Positions 43,599 to 43,838 of a DNA stretch of 43,838 bases are shown in pieces. Both the position numbers and the translations under genes were made by a program. Where the stretch lies: NCBI GenBank assembly GCA_025359085.1, contig JANYHL010000133.1, forward strand, positions 1-43,838, given 5' to 3'. Within the stretch, counting starts at the first letter, position 1, and every line of letters starts with the position of its first letter. The notes beneath the pieces are model-generated. The model was given only the letters and a program-made list of their open reading frames with translations, was not told where the DNA came from and ran no database searches. The stretch comes from Gammaproteobacteria bacterium (GTDB lineage: Bacteria > Pseudomonadota > Gammaproteobacteria > Burkholderiales > Burkholderiaceae_C).

Positions 43599-43838
43599 TC
43601 AGAGCGGGATATTCCCGTGCTTGCGCCACGGGTTCTCAAGCTTCTTGTCGCGCAGCATCACCAGCGAGCGGCAGATACGCCTGCGCGTCTCGTGTGGCAG
43701 GATCACATCGTCGATAAAACCACGGGCACCGGCCACAAACGGGTTGGCAAAGCGGGCTTTGTATTCGGCTTCCTTGGCGGCCAGTTTGGCCGGGTCGCCC
43801 TTGTCTTCCCGGAAAATAATTTCCACTGCGCCCTTGGC
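43599..43838 (-). CDS. pccB: Acyl-CoA carboxylase beta (carboxyltransferase) subunit, C-terminal end
   Basis: Only the last 79 residues are in the window; the frame is open to the right edge (the GTG at 43826 is an internal valine). The visible end, KARFANPFVAGARGFIDDVI and then LPHETRRRICRSLVMLRDKK, is the standard C-terminus of propionyl-CoA carboxylase beta subunits, ending in NPWRKHGNIPL. With the biotinylated subunit it transfers the carboxyl group to the acyl-CoA. The gene order pccB-pccA-VOC on one strand suggests a single propionyl-CoA-to-methylmalonyl-CoA unit, interrupted by a repeat-rich gap. Confidence 0.9.
   Translation of the reverse strand, partial: AKGAVEIIFREDKGDPAKLAAKEAEYKARFANPFVAGARGFIDDVILPHETRRRICRSLVMLRDKKLENPWRKHGNIPL

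Noticed and set aside
43204-43629. Open frame of 141 codons in the pccA-pccB gap
   Set aside because: It runs through two inverted-repeat elements and into the end of pccB, has no ribosome site, and shows no family similarity.
1-43838. tRNA, rRNA, CRISPR arrays, toxin-antitoxin pairs or prophage genes
   Set aside because: None could be supported by reading both strands; regular direct repeats with spacers and tRNA-like T-loop motifs were not found.

Overview
The window looks like a chromosomal segment of a betaproteobacterium of the Comamonadaceae, closest in style to Rhodoferax/Albidiferax or Polaromonas. This rests on the GC-rich coding style, family-level resemblance of the proteins, a membrane nitrate reductase operon, fatty-acid and propionyl-CoA genes, and many short dispersed repeats. 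The species call is inference from memory, not a database result. No tRNA, rRNA, CRISPR array, phage or intact insertion sequence was seen.

Layout. 1-3448: thiolase (cut by the left edge) and a FadB-type beta-oxidation enzyme. 3540-5890: a split pair of chromate-transporter genes, then a Fur-box-preceded periplasmic iron-binding protein. 5901-10155 (minus): clpA, clpS and icd. 10375-11189: a secreted alanine-rich repeat protein and a DUF192 protein. 11242-13435 (minus): a PfkB-type kinase, rluA, a decayed IS200/IS605 transposase remnant and a small basic protein. 13758-19223: acetyltransferase, FabH-like synthase, phospholipid-methyltransferase-like protein, DUF808 membrane protein, SRPBCC protein, GlcG-like protein and a YccA-like membrane protein. 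19324-23269 (minus): rlmD and a tightly coupled surE-pcm-nlpD set with no rpoS between nlpD and rlmD. 23391-24365: a quinone-oxidoreductase-like enzyme.

24530-35200 is the main functional block: two separate NarK transporters, narG-narH-narJ-narI and a cytoplasmic parvulin-type isomerase, all on the plus strand and tightly spaced. It should give nitrate import, nitrite export and quinol-dependent nitrate respiration. Facing it on the minus strand are a two-CBS protein (35227-35667) and three ATGA-coupled genes for a 2-oxoacid oxidoreductase with a flavin/iron-sulfur NAD(P)-type subunit (35713-40438). The right end (40604-43838, minus) carries a VOC-family protein, the biotin-carrying subunit of an acyl-CoA (probably propionyl-CoA) carboxylase, a 410-base repeat-filled gap, and the end of the carboxyltransferase subunit.

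The most unusual aspect is the repeat load. At least six copies of one approximately 45-55 bp family occur, three of them inside open genes (chrA, rlmD, pccA) where they are translated. A second palindromic family forms the C-terminal tail of NarG and part of the N-terminus of the VOC protein. A third, larger inverted-repeat type fills the pccA-pccB gap. I did not find a clearly novel defence or biosynthetic system. The repeat-into-protein phenomenon and the transposase fossil are the best leads.
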